From assembly GCA_963573385.1 (NCBI GenBank), contig CAUYLG010017834.1, forward strand, positions 59,385-123,384: a DNA stretch of 64,000 bases, in the 5' to 3' direction. This DNA comes from Cacajao melanocephalus. Lineage: Eukaryota; Chordata; Mammalia; Primates; Pitheciidae. The position numbers were made by a program, and so were the translations under genes. Positions 1 through 11,105 of the stretch are shown here, piece by piece (positions within the stretch are counted from its first letter, which is position 1; each line of letters opens with the position of its first letter). The notes under the pieces were generated by a model. That model was not told the origin of the DNA, ran no database searches, and saw nothing but the letters and a program-made list of their open reading frames with translations.

Positions 1-745
1 CCTTGATAGTTGTTGTTTTACAGTTAATTCCATATTTTCAGATAACATATTTATACATATATTTCCTGATTTTTCAATTTTAGACATTATTTACTGAGTT
101 TATAGTGTGATAGATGAGAATTTATGTCCCATGCTTCCTTTCTCCCTTATTGAGGTATCAAATCAGTGTTCATCATTATTTACATTTTAGTGTTTTTCTA
201 AATATTCTTCACTACAAGATCAAAAGGTATCGCATAAGTCAATTTTCTTACTTGTATCAGGTTTATTTTCTCAAGGAAATTATAGTATGTTCGCATTCTT
301 GCTTTGCTTGTACCTATCACTAATTCTTTTCCAACATGCCAATCGAAATGTACAGCTACTCTCAATACTTTTTTCCATTAGTTAAATGAATCAACTTTTT
401 GTATCTATTTTGAATTTTTTAAAAATTTTCTTACTCTGTTTATAAAGTACTTATCTCTCTCCAGGAATCTTTCATCATCTTTTTCTAATTCTTATATGTT
501 TTTCTTTAGGATCAACACACTGTCATCCTGGGTCTTCCCTTCACCCTCATCCAATAAAATTTTCTTTTCTCTCTTGAGTGTGATGCTCTGTTTTAGATGT
601 AGCATTATTTTCCAGTGTTCTCTCGGTTTCGAAGGAGAAGGAAACGTAGGAAGTATAAAGGAAATATAGTAAGTATATTTTACAACTTTTTCTATTTCTG
701 ATGACATGCTTATTCTACTCTGACACATGATTGATGATTGACAGA
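1..745. other. AT-rich stretch, no gene or assignable repeat
   Basis: Strongly AT-rich with T-runs. Reading frames on both strands are short and compositionally biased. The texture resembles the decayed LINE-1 DNA further downstream, but I cannot align it to a family with confidence. Confidence 0.5.
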
Positions 746-1200
746 GCACAAAATTTATGTTAGAAGTTATTATTCTCCAGATTTTTAAAGGTATTGTTCC
801 ATTGTCTTTCTGCTTTCAGTATTGTTCATGGGAAGTGCAGAGTCATTATGATTTTCAGTCTTTGATATGTGACTTGTTCTTTCTAGAACCTTATGGTGAG
901 TGCATTGCTTTGGATCACTTTTCATTCATTGCATTGGATAGTGCTTTTACTCTGGTGCCTGGTGAAAGAAGGGAGCTAGTGGATGGATTTTGTGCCTATG
1001 GTTTATCTTAATCTCCTTATTTTCATTCTTCACCTTCACTCCACAGGTTTTTGAATCTGGAAATTCTCAGTCTCATTTTTTTCACAGATTAAATTTCTGC
1101 AGAGGGTTTATCTGGCTACAAGAGGTGAGCATGAGGAGAGAGCAACCAGGTATCTCATTGAATAGTATTGAGACTTTGGATCAGTTCTCCTATTTTTAGT
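745..1200. repeat. LINE-1-like old fragment
   Basis: The text from about 760 to 990 follows, with many substitutions, a block I associate with old L1M-type elements: a 'ccattgtctttctgctttcag' style segment followed by a 'gatatgtgacttgttctttc' style segment. Orientation and subfamily are uncertain. The DNA from 1200 to 1412 is AT-rich and unassigned. Confidence 0.4.
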
Positions 1201-1412
1201 TTTGTACCTCAGTTTTCTTTCACCTATAGCTTGAAATCTGAGTTTTCTTGGATTCTGCAAGGCAAAACTGTTTGCTTCTCTTTGGTATTCTTCTATACGT
1301 AAAGGATTCATTTTTGTTTTCTCTGCTAAATTAATAACAACTTGCTGTAGACTATCTGAATACCTCCAAAATTCATACATGCCGCAAATATTTGAAGACA
1401 TAGCCTCTGAGA

Positions 1413-1653
1413 AAGTAATTAAAATTATAAGAAGTCATAGGGTTAATCTAGTAGTATTAGTGTCCTTGTAAGAGGAGACGTCAGAGAGCACACACACTTC
1501 AAAAAGACCATGTGAGGATGCAGTGAGAAGACTCCTACTTATAAGCCGGGAAGAGAGCCCTCACCAGAAACCAAATCTTTCAGAACCCCAATCTTGGACT
1601 TCTAGCCCCTGAAATGTGAGAAAATAAATTTCTGTTGTTTAAATCACCCAGTC
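1413..1653 (+). repeat. MLT1-type LTR (ERVL-MaLR), 5' and central part, interrupted
   Basis: It shows the MLT1 order: a 'ggtccttgtaagaggag' style block, the 'agaccatgtgaggatgcag' block, the 'cttggacttctagcc' block, and the terminal 'aaataaatttctgttgttt' with the start of 'cacccagtctg'. The consensus breaks off at about 1653 and resumes at 2075, with an MST LTR in between. No coding potential. Confidence 0.75.
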
Positions 1654-2074
1654 TGTTTTAGTTTATTGTGCATTGCTAAAAAGGGATACCTGAAACTGGG
1701 TAATGTATAAATAAAAGAGGTTTGTTTAGCTCATGTTTCTGAAGGCTGTACCAGAAGCATGGCACTGGCATATCGTTCTGGTGAGAGCCTCAGTGAGCTT
1801 TCAATTATGGTGGAAGCGGGATGGGGAGCAGGCATGTCACATGGCAAATGCGAAAGCAAGAGTCAGGAGGAGGGGTATCATATTCTTTTAAACAACCAAC
1901 TCTTATATGAACTAATAGAGCAAGAACTCACTCACTACCTCAAGGGAGGACACGAAACCATTCATGAGGGAATCACCCCCATGACCCAAACACTTCCCAC
2001 TAGGCCCCACCTTCGACATTGGGGATCAAATTTCAACATGAGATTTAGAGGGGAAAAATATCCAAACTATATTG
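1654..2074 (-). repeat. MST-type solo LTR (ERVL-MaLR) inserted antisense into MLT1
   Basis: Read on the minus strand this is a complete MST-like LTR of about 420 bp. On the plus strand it runs from the 'gcattgctaaaaagg' end, through 'cctgaaactgggtaat', 'gcaggcatgtcacatggc' and 'aattatggtggaagc', to 'aacatgagattta' and 'tccaaactat'. The flanks carry a diverged 5-bp target-site duplication, cagtc at 1649-1653 and cagtg at 2075-2079. The 151-codon open frame starting at 1759 is only this LTR read in the wrong sense. Solo LTRs arise by recombination between proviral LTRs. Confidence 0.8.
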
Positions 2075-2121
2075 CAGTGGATAGTATTTTGTTATGTCAG
2101 CCTGAGCAGACTAATATACAA
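2075..2121 (+). repeat. MLT1-type LTR, 3' terminal remainder
   Basis: The tail of the MLT1 LTR broken at 1653 resumes here with 'atagtattttgttatgtcag' and ends near 'cagactaatataca', the usual MLT1 terminus. The 2122-2275 interval downstream is AT-rich and unassigned. Confidence 0.7.
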
Positions 2122-2275
2122 CTCTTCCATGTACTTTCCATTTGTTTCCATGTGGTGCCTTCTCTATTTTACTGTTGCTTTCTTTTAAGATTTTTTGTTA
2201 CTTGGGGTTTATAGATTTTATTTTTCTCCTTTACTATTATTCTATGTCATATTTATTTGGAAGGAACAGAAATAA

Positions 2276-2626
2276 ATATTGTAATGGTTAATTTTTGTTA
2301 ACTTGTCCAAACCATGGTACCCAGAAACCTTTGTTTGGTTTCTGTGAAGGTATTTTTAGATGAGATTGACATTTAAGTCAGAAGACTTTGAGTTAAGTAG
2401 ATTACCCTCTGTAAAGTACATATATGGGCCTCATCCAAGTAGTTAAAAGCCTTAAGAAAAAAGACTGACCTTCCCTCAAAAGGGAATTCTGCCAGTAGAC
2501 TGCCTTCAGACTCAAACTGCAACCTTGGTTCTTTTGTGAGTCTCCAGCCTGCTGGAGTATCCTACAGCTTCCACAAGAGTATGAGCCAATGCCTTAAGTC
2601 TCTCTCTGTTTCTTCTCTGTCTCTTT
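2276..2626 (+). repeat. MLT2-like LTR (ERVL class)
   Basis: It opens with 'gtaatggttaatttttgtta' and 'acttgtcc' and continues with 'gatgagattgacattta', 'agattaccctctgtaaagta' and 'gggcctcatccaagtag', then 'ctccagcctgctgga' and 'atgagccaatgcctta'. This order is characteristic of the MLT2 LTR family. The 3' end appears shortened, because a Tigger-like element follows directly. Confidence 0.65.
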
Positions 2627-2817
2627 CAGATGTTTCTTGACTTATGATGGGGTTACATCCCAATAAACCCAAATAACTTAACAAAATTGTCAACTTACAA
2701 TGGTTTTGTTGGGCCCTAACTCCAATATAAGTTGAGGAACATACTGAATGCATATCACTTTTGCACTGTAAAGTCAAAAAAGTGTAAGTCAAGCCATTGT
2801 AACTCAGGGACCACCTG
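2627..2817. mobile_element. Tigger-like non-autonomous DNA transposon (TcMar class)
   Basis: About 190 bp with imperfect terminal inverted repeats: the left end reads CAGATGTTTCTTGACTTATG, and the right end read in reverse is CAGGTGGTCCCTGAGTTACA. Internal text ('ggggttacatcccaataaac' and 'gaatgcatatcacttttgca') matches the pogo/Tigger MITE style I recall. No transposase is present. The expected TA duplication is not clear on the left side, so that edge has mutated. Confidence 0.65.
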
Positions 2818-4274
2818 AAAATATATGTGTTTATGTATGTATTTATGTTTTACATCCTTTTGAATTAACTGGAAGTCACACCTTACCTTCCTTTTGTATG
2901 ATAAAGATGTCAGTTCTTATTATATTTGTTCTATTTGATATATTCATGTAGCCCATTTTTTTTGCATAAAAGTGGCATATTTAATTTTTTTTTTACTTTT
3001 TTTAGTCTAAAAACATGTCCTGAAGATCATTCAACATATAGCGATTTTTCTCATTCTTTTTAAAGGCTGCCTAGTACTTTATTTCATAGATATCTCCTAA
3101 AGATGGATATCTGGGTTGTTTACAATCTTTTGCTACTATAAAATTTTCTGCAATGAATGACTTTGTGCATAAATAGGCTTGTTTTTGCCAGCTTACCTTG
3201 GAGATAGAGTTTTAGAAGTGGAGTTACAAAATCAGAAAGGTAATTTATATGTAATTTTTCTCCCTCCATTGGGCTTTTACCATTTTATATTCCCATCAAG
3301 AAGATAAGAAACTGCTATTTCCACACAGCTATCTAAGAGGAGTAGGTTGTCAATTATTATTAGTATTTTTTGTCGGTCTGGTAGGTGAAAAGGAGAATCT
3401 CGTGTAGTTTTATTTTAACTTCCCTGATGAGGTGAGATTGAGTATCTTTTCATATGTTTAAGGAGGTGATTTTACTTCTTATTCTATAAGCTGTCTGTCA
3501 TGTCTTTCCTCCCTTATCTATTAGGTTGTTCATTCTGTTCATCAGATTTTAGGAGTCCATGGCATACTAAATTTTCTTCAGTGGTTTTTGTTTTTTATAT
3601 TTGCTGTCTTTATTTTTTGCCTTTAGAAACTTTTTATGTAATAAAATATACCTATCTTCAGTTATTTATATTTGAGTCATAGAAATAATTTCTTCACTCC
3701 TAAATCATAAAATTCTCTTCTATTTTTGGTACAGTTTCAAAATGTACATTTAGCACTGTAGTCAAATGTATGCATTATATATATTTGAGATAGCATCTAC
3801 TTTATATTTGGCTATTTTCAAAATGACTGTCCAGTTAACCTAATACTATTTATAAAAATTTCCATCTTTCTTGCACTATGTTGACATTTTTAGAAAACAC
3901 TTAATTCCCATTATTATTTGTATCTTTTTCTCTATTTGACTTTCCATCTATTTATGCAACAATATTTACTATGCTGTTTTAAATATAGATGTTTAAAAAT
4001 GTACTTTTAGGTTTGAATATCCAGCAGAGCTGATAGTCCTATATTACTTCTTTATTGTGTTAAAGAAATATCCATTGGCTCTTATTTCAGTAAACCTTTA
4101 ATCAAGATTGACTTAAATTTTGTCAAATGCCTTTCCACATATGAATATGATGATATAATTGCTTTCCTTAATTCTATTACTGTGATATATTATTTTAGAG
4201 ATGTCCTAATATTTGACAATCTTTGTATTCACAGAATGAAATTCTCACTTGGTCATACGTGTTGTTATTTTTTA

Positions 4275-4468
4275 AAAAAACTTTTTTTGGGAAAGAACTT
4301 CAAACTTACTTTGTATTGTTGTAAAAACAGCATGCAAAACTTCTTTATATTTCTAATTAAGCTTTTCAACTTGTTAAGATTTTACTGCATTCTTGTATCA
4401 TTTTCTGTGTTTCTGTTTCTTTCTGTCCCTCTCTTTCTGTACACGCACACAGAGTTGTTTACCACACA

Positions 4469-4548
<80 letters not shown>

Positions 4549-4685
4549 TTTGGAAACCATTTAAGAGTATTATATTATGTCTCTTTACCCTTAAATACTT
4601 CAGTGTGTATATCCCATGAACAAAAAACATTCTCTTATATAACCTTACTGCTGTTCAGAAAAAATAACATTAATACAATACTGTT
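4275..4685. repeat. Repeat-like insert within the old L1
   Basis: The blocks at 4295-4350 and at 4550-4685 (for example 'aaatacttcagtgtgtat' and 'cattctcttatataacc') resemble a widespread interspersed repeat, probably an L1M 3'-UTR type, and do not continue the surrounding antisense ORF2 alignment. The compound microsatellite at 4472-4544 lies inside it. Family and orientation are uncertain. Confidence 0.4.
4472..4544. repeat. Compound microsatellite (CT)n(CA)n
   Basis: An uninterrupted CT tract at 4472-4510 passes directly into a CA tract at 4511-4544. Both halves are pure, so length polymorphism is likely. The open frames crossing it in both directions are dinucleotide artefacts. Confidence 0.97.
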
Positions 4686-5212
4686 TTCAAACTTTTCTTC
4701 AAACATTTGATATAATTCACCAGTTAAACAATGTGGGCCTGTGCTTTTCTTTGTGGGAATATTTTGTTACTAATTACACCTCTTTGTTATTAACCTGTTC
4801 AGATATTCTATGTCTTCTTGAATCAATTTCAGTAGTTTCTGTCTTTTTAGGAATTTTCCTATTTTATCTTGATAATCTATTTTTTCATACAATTATTTAT
4901 AGCACACCTTTATCATCATTATTGTTTATGTGAGGTGAGTAGTGATGCCTCCTCTTTCATTCCTGCTTTTAATAATTTAAATCTTTGCTTGTTTACTTTT
5001 GGACTTCTAGCTAAAGTTTTGTCAATTTTGTTGATTTTTTTCAAACAGCCAATTTTTTTATTCCATTGATTTTTCTACTTTTTTCTATTCTTTATTTTAT
5101 TAATTTTCACTCCAATCTTTATTATTTCATTTCTTATTTTTGCATTGTTTACTTTTTTTTTTAACTAGTGTGCTAAAGTGAGAGGTTAAGTTACGTTTTA
5201 AAACGTTCCTCT

Positions 5213-5274
5213 GATTCAATAAGGAATATAGTGATTCAATAGGGAATATAGTGATTCAACAGGGAATAAGGAAT
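5213..5274 (+). repeat. 20-bp tandem triplication at the 5' edge of the L1
   Basis: Unit 1 is 5213-5232 (GATTCAATAAGGAATATAGT), unit 2 is 5233-5252 with one change, and unit 3 starts at 5253 (GATTCAACAGGGAATA) and decays into a further 'aggaata' echo. The array sits exactly between the left target-site duplication and the recognisable L1 5'UTR. Confidence 0.85.
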
Positions 5275-7257
5275 ATCTTGGCGAGTACGTTGGTGGAATA
5301 GAAGGCTCCACCAATTGATCACCAAACAGAAGCACACCAATTTAACAGCAATCTACACAGAAAACACATTTTCATAGGAATAAAAAATCAGGTGATGCCT
5401 GTAGTTCCTCATTTTAACTCTGTGTCACTGAAAGAGGCACAGAAGAGATAGAAAAAACCGTCTTAAATCATTGATGTCGCCCCTCCCCCCCACCCCACAC
5501 AGTGTGGAGAGCATTGCTGGGCACTGGGTGTGGGATGAGCCTGTCAATTGTGAAGCATTTAACTCAGCGATGTTCTATTAGGCCAGAAAGGAAAACCAGA
5601 CCAAACTCAGCTGATGCCTGGCCATTGAGGTAGCATTTTAACCAGCTTTAGCCAGAGGGGAATCTCCAGTCCCAGAGGTCCAAACTTGAATTCCTGCAAA
5701 CCTTGCCACTATGAGCTGAAGTGCTCTGAGTCTGTGAGTAAACTTGAAAGGCGATCTAGGCCATAAGGACTGCAACTCATATGTAAGTTCTAGTGCTGAA
5801 CTGAGCCCAGAGACAGTGGACTAGGGAAGCATGCAACCTATTGAGACACCAGCTAGGGCAGGTAAGAGTGCTGGCATCACCTCTTCCCAGGATGCACAGC
5901 TCATGTCTTCAAAAGAGACTCCTTTCTTCCATTTGAGGAGAAGAGAGAAAAGAGTGTGGAGAATTTTATCTTGCAACTTGGATACCAGCTCAGCCACAGC
6001 AGGCTAGGACACTAGTCAAGAGTCAAGAGGCTCCTGTTCCAGGCCCTAGCACCTGGATGGCATTCCTACATACACCTTTGGTGAGAGGGGAGCCCGCTTC
6101 CTTGAGGGGAACGACGTAGACCTGGTATCATTCATCACCTGCTAACTGAAGAGCCCTTAGGCCCTGAATAACCAGCAGAAATACTCAGGTATGTGGCTGA
6201 GCCTCTGAGACTTGCCAGCTTTGTGTGAGACTCAGCATATTACTAGCTGTCGTGATGATGCAGCAGAACTTCTACTGCTAGAGAAGAGCAGACGGAAAAG
6301 TAAAGGGGACTTTATCTTGTACTTAGGTACCAGCATGGCCACAGAGGGATAGACTACCAAGCGGGCACTTGGGGTCACTGATTCCAGGACTTGACTCTTG
6401 AATAGCATCTCTAGACTTGCCCTGGACCAGAAGGGAGCCCGCTGCCCTGAAGGATAATTCCCAGGCCAGGCAGCATTCACCACAAGGTGACCTAACAGCC
6501 CTTGGGACTTAAGAGAACATCAGCAGTAGTCTGGTGGTACTCCCCATGGCCTGTTGGTAATGGTGGCTATGGGGTGAGGCTCCTCTGACTTTGGAAAGGG
6601 GAGGGAAGAGTAGGAAGGACTGTGTCTTGTGGTTTGAGTGCCAGATCAATTGCAGGTCCGTAGCATACCACATAGACTTCTAAGGTTTTTGACCTTAGTT
6701 CCTGATTCCTAATGGCACCCCTGGACCCACCCAGAGAATGGGGAACCTTACAGCCCTGAAGGGAAGGACATAGGCCTTGCTGGCTTTGCAACATGCTAAT
6801 CGTAGAGCCCCAGGACATTGAGCAAACATAGACAGCAACTAGGGAGTTGTTACAGTAGACCTTGGGTAAGATCCAGTGTTGTGCTCATTTCAGATCTGAT
6901 CCAATTTATCATAGTGGTAGTTGTGGCTACAGTAGTGCATGTGTCACCCCACCCCCAGCTTTGGCTGGCTAAGAACAGAGAGAGGCTCCATTTGTATGGG
7001 AGAAAGTAAGGTAAGAGAACAAGAGTGTCTGCCTGATAATCCAGAGAATTCTCCCAGAACTTGTCCAAGACCATCAAAGTGTTTCCTGTATGAGTCTGCA
7101 AACACCACAGTGTTACTGGGTTTGGGATGCACCCTAAAGCAAATACAGCATAGATCACAACACCCAAGTGTTTTCAAATATGTGGAAAGCCTTTTGAAGA
7201 AGGATGGGTGCAAACAAGCCCAGACAGTGAAGACCACATTAAATAGTTAACTCCTCA
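5275..7257 (+). promoter_or_regulatory. L1 5'UTR with repeated internal modules
   Basis: About 2 kb of comparatively GC-rich sequence preceding ORF1, in the position where L1 5'UTRs hold an internal Pol II promoter. Three diverged modules recur, starting near 5937, 6272 and 6593. Each has a 'gagtgtggagaattttatc'/'gagtaggaaggactgtgtc' type opening, then a 'taccagctcagccacagc' type block, a 'ccagaagggagcccgctgcc' type block, and 'accacctgctaactgaagag'-type text. No start signal or active promoter can be inferred from sequence alone, and short open frames here are not genes. Confidence 0.75.
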
Positions 7258-8203
7258 ATGCCCAGACACCAAAGAACATCCAGGAAAACACAATCTCACC
7301 AAATGAACTAAAAAAGGCACCAGAGACCAATGCTAGAAACAGATATGTTACCTTTTAGAAAAAGAATTTAAAATAGCTTTGTTGAGAAAAATCTATGAAA
7401 TTCAAGATAACATAGAGAAATAATTCAGAATTATACCTGATAAGTTAAATGAAGATATTTAAATAATTTAAAAGAACCAGCAGAAATTCTGGAGCTGAAA
7501 AATGCAACTGTTATATTGTAGAATGCACCAGAGTATTTTAATAGCAGAACTGACCAAGCAGAAGAAAGAGTTAGTGAGCTTGAAGACAAGCTATTTGAAA
7601 ATACACAGTCAGAGGAGACAAAAGCAAAAAATAAAAAATTAATAAAAAACAATGGAGCACACTTACAGGATCTGAAAAATAGTCTTAAAAAGGCAAATCT
7701 AAGTTATTGGAGGAGGCAGAGGAAGAGATGGGATAGAAAGTTTATGGAAAGCGACAATAACAGAGAACTTCCAAAAACCTAGAGAAAGATATTAATATCC
7801 AAGTACAAGAAGGTTATAGAACATCAAGCAGATTTAACACAAAAAAACTACCTCAAGTCATTTAACAATCAAACTCTCAAAGATCAAGGATAAAGAAAGG
7901 ATCCTAAAAGCAGCAAGAAAGAAGAAACAAATAACATACAGTGGCTCTCCAGTATGTCTGGCAGGATACTTTTCAGTGGGAACCTTATATGCCAGGAGAG
8001 AGTGTCATGACATATTTAAAGGGCTGAAAGAAAAACTTAAATCTGAGAACAGTATATCTGGTGAAAATATCCTTCAAACACGAAGGAGAAATAAAGACTT
8101 TTCCAAACAAACAAAAGCTGACAGATTTCATGAGCACCAGAGATTTCCTATAAGCAATGCTAAAGGGAGTACTTCAATGAGGAAAAAAATAAAAGGACAT
8201 TAA
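7258..8203 (+). pseudogene. L1 ORF1 relic (L1 ORF1p, RNA-binding chaperone)
   Basis: ORF1p of intact L1 is a coiled-coil, RRM and C-terminal-domain RNA chaperone that packages L1 RNA. Here the first ATG (7258) meets a stop after 17 codons, and the ATG used in related L1s is lost. The coiled-coil-coding region (about 7450-7640) is recognisable. A surviving in-frame stretch at 7976-8203 encodes the C-terminal domain (begins MGTLYARRECHDIFKG, ends at the stop after KKIKGH). Frame changes and stops elsewhere make it non-functional. Confidence 0.8.
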
Positions 8204-8696
8204 TGAGTAATAAGTAATAACCTAAATGTACAAAACTCACTGGTAATAGTAAGTATACAGAAAAACACAGAATACGATAACATTGCAACTGTGATGTGTA
8301 AACTAATCTTATCCTAAGTATGAAGAATAAACAATCAGTGAAAAATAGTAACAACAACTGTTCAAGCCGTAAACAGTACAATAAGATATAAATCGAAACA
8401 ACAAATGTTAAAAACCAGGGAGACAAAGTTAAGGTGTAGAGTTTTCTTTTTGCTTGTTTGTGTTTGTTTGTTAATGCAAACAATGTAATATAGTTATCAG
8501 GTTAAAATAATGGGTTACAGAAATAGTATTTGCAAGCATCATGGTAACCTCAAACCAAAAAACATGCAGTGGATACACAAAAATACAAAGCAAGAAACTA
8601 AGTCATATCACCAGAAAACATCACCTTCACTAAAGGAAGACAGAAAGGAAAGAGAAGGAAGAGAAGACCAGGAAACAATCAGAAGACAAATAACAA

Positions 8697-11105
8697 AGTG
8701 GCAGGAATAAATACTTACTTACCAATAGTAACATTGGTTGTAAGCTGACTAAACTCTTCATTCCAAAAGCATAGAGTGGCTGAATGGCTGAAAAGACAAG
8801 ACCCATTGATGTGTTAACTACAAGAAACACACTTTACCTATAAAGACACACATTGACTGCAAATAAAAGGATGGAAAAAGATATTCCATGCTAATGGAAA
8901 CCAAAAGAGAGCAGTAGAAACTACAGACAAATTCAAGGCAAAAACTTTAAGAAGAGACAAATAAAGTCACTATATAATGATAAAGAAGTAGATTCAATGA
9001 GAGTAAACGACAATTTTAAATTGTTTAAATTTTAAATATGCACCTAAACCTGGAGCACCCAGATATATAAAGCAAATATTATTAGAGCTAAAAGGAGAGA
9101 TAGATCCTCATACAATAATAGCTGGAAACTTTAACAACTCACTTTCAACACTGGACAGATCTTCCAGACAGAAACTCAACAAAGAAACATCAGACTTAGT
9201 CAACATAATAAAAGCCATCTAGTACAGACACACATCTAGTATCACACCGAATGGAGAAAAACTGAAAGCCTTCCCTCTAAGATCTGGAACAAAACAACGA
9301 TGTCCGTTTTTACCCTGTTATTCAACATAGTACTGGAAATCCTACGTAGAGCAGTCAACCAAAAGAAAGAAAGAAAGAAAGAAAGAGCATCCAAATTGGA
9401 ATGGGAGAAGTCAAATTATCCTTGTTTGTAGATGATATCATATTTGGAAAATCCTAAAGACTCCACAAAAAAACTATTAGATACACAAGTTCAGTAAAGT
9501 TTCAGGATACAAAAATCAACATACGAAAATCAGTAGCAGTTTCATATGCTGACAGTGAACAATCTAAAAAAGAAATTTAAAAAGTACTCCTATTTACAAT
9601 AGACACAAATAAAATTAAATATCTAGGAATTGACTTAACCAAAGAAGTGAAAGATCTCTATAGAAAAACTATAAAACACTGAAGAAAGAAATTGAAGAGG
9701 ACACCAATAAATGGAAAAAAATCCCTATTCATAAATTGGAAGATTCGATAAAGTGTCCATATTCCCTCAAATAATCTACAGATTCAATGAAATCCTTTTC
9801 AAAATATTAATGACTTTCCTCACATAAATAGAAAAAACAATCCTAAAATTTATATGGAACCACAAAAGACCCAAAATAGCCAAAGCTATTCTAAGCAAAA
9901 AGAACCACATCACCTGACTTCAAATTATACTACACAGCTATAGCAACCAAAACAGCATGGTACTGGCATAAGATTAGATACATAGATCAAGGAACAGAAT
10001 ACAGAACACAGAAAACAAATCCACACACCTAGAGTGAACTAATTTTCAACAAAGGTGTCAAGAACACACACTGGGGAAAAGACAGTATCTTCAATAAATG
10101 GTACTGAGAAAACTGGATATCTACATGCAGAAGAATGAAACTAGACCCCTATCTCTTGCCACATACAAAAATCAAATAAAAATGGATTAAGTATTTAAAT
10201 CTAAGACCTCGAACTATAAAACTACTACAAGAAAACTTTGGGAAAACTCTCCAGGACACTGGTCTGGGCAAAAATGTCTTGAGCAATATTCCACAAGCAT
10301 AGGCAACCAAAGCAAAAATGGACAAATGGGATTACATCAAGTTAAAAAGCTTTTGCACAGCAAAGGATACAATCAACAAAGTGAAGAGAGACACCACAAA
10401 ATGGGGGAAAATATTTGCAAACTATTAGTCTAAGAATGCATTAATAACCAGAATATAAGGAGCTCAAACAACTCTATAGGAAAAAATGTAATAAATTAAA
10501 AAATAGGAAAACTAATTGATAGATACTTCTCAAAAGAAGACATGCAAATGACAAACAGGCATGTGAAAAGGTGCTCAACACCACTGATAATCAGAGAAAA
10601 GTGCATTCAAACTACAATGAGATATCATCTTACCCCAGCTAAAATGGCTTTTATCCAAAAGATTAAGTAATAATAAATGCTGGCAAGGATCTGGAAAAGA
10701 AGAAACTGCGGTACCACGTTGGTGGAAATGTAAATTAGTACAACCACTATGGAGAACAGTTTGGAGGTTTCTGAAAAAACTAAAAATAGAGCTACCATAT
10801 GACCCAGCAATCCCACTGCTACTGGATATATACCCAAAAGAAAGGAAATCAGTGTATTGAAGAGATAGCTGCACTCCCATGTTTGTTGCAGCACTGTTCA
10901 CAATACCTAAGATATTTTAAGCAACCTAAGTATCTATCAACAAATTAATGAATACATATACACAATGGAGTAATATTCAGCCATAAAAAAGAATAAGATT
11001 CTATCATGTGCAATACCATGGATAGAACTGAAGATCATTATGTTAAGTGAAATAAACCAGACATAGAAATACAAACATCACATATTCTGACTTACTTTTG
11101 GGATC
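8697..11105 (+). pseudogene. L1 ORF2 relic (endonuclease / reverse transcriptase) with internal deletion
   Basis: The ORF2 start codon has changed to GTG at about 8698. Endonuclease-coding text is followable to about 9199 and then jumps directly to the reverse-transcriptase palm region, so roughly 1.3-1.5 kb (the C-terminal endonuclease and N-terminal RT) is missing compared with my recollection of a full ORF2. The catalytic FADD box is FVDD here (9425-9436). Stops and frameshifts occur throughout. A small (GAAA)n expansion lies at 9361-9386. The Cys-rich C-terminal region is followable to about 11100. Dead in retrotransposition terms. Confidence 0.82.
9361..9386 (+). repeat. (GAAA)n microsatellite inside L1 ORF2
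   Basis: Five to six AAAG units expand what is a short 'gagaaagaaa' text in related L1 copies, so the expansion occurred after insertion. Confidence 0.8.

Larger units (their letters stand above)
2930..5212 (-). repeat. Old LINE-1 (L1M grade), antisense, 3' portion of ORF2 and upstream, part A
   Basis: On the minus strand this is the ORF2 region of an old L1, highly diverged. Plus-strand landmarks are the '3-prime ORF2' text at about 3060-3560 ('gcaatgaatgac', 'cttccctgatga', 'gagtatcttttcatatgttt'), then 'attttgtcaaatgcctttcc' at about 4110, 'gggcctgtgcttttctttg' at about 4735 and 'gtcaattttgttgattttt' at about 5020. No open frame survives. It is interrupted at 5212 by a younger sense L1 and resumes at 11556. 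A 4275-4685 insert breaks its alignment. Confidence 0.75.

Noticed and set aside
1759..2214. 151-codon plus-strand open frame
   Set aside because: It lies within an antisense MST LTR and the MLT1 tail; the protein is an LTR read in the wrong sense.
4182..4710. Overlapping frames of 82-145 codons on both strands
   Set aside because: They run through the (CT)n(CA)n microsatellite (Ser-Leu and His-Thr runs); artefacts of the dinucleotide repeat.
6818..7250. Several overlapping 60-105 codon frames in both strands
   Set aside because: They sit in the GC-richer L1 5'UTR; no ORF0-like or other recognised protein motif seen.
10575..10901. Antisense frames of 89-108 codons
   Set aside because: Antisense shadow of L1 ORF2.
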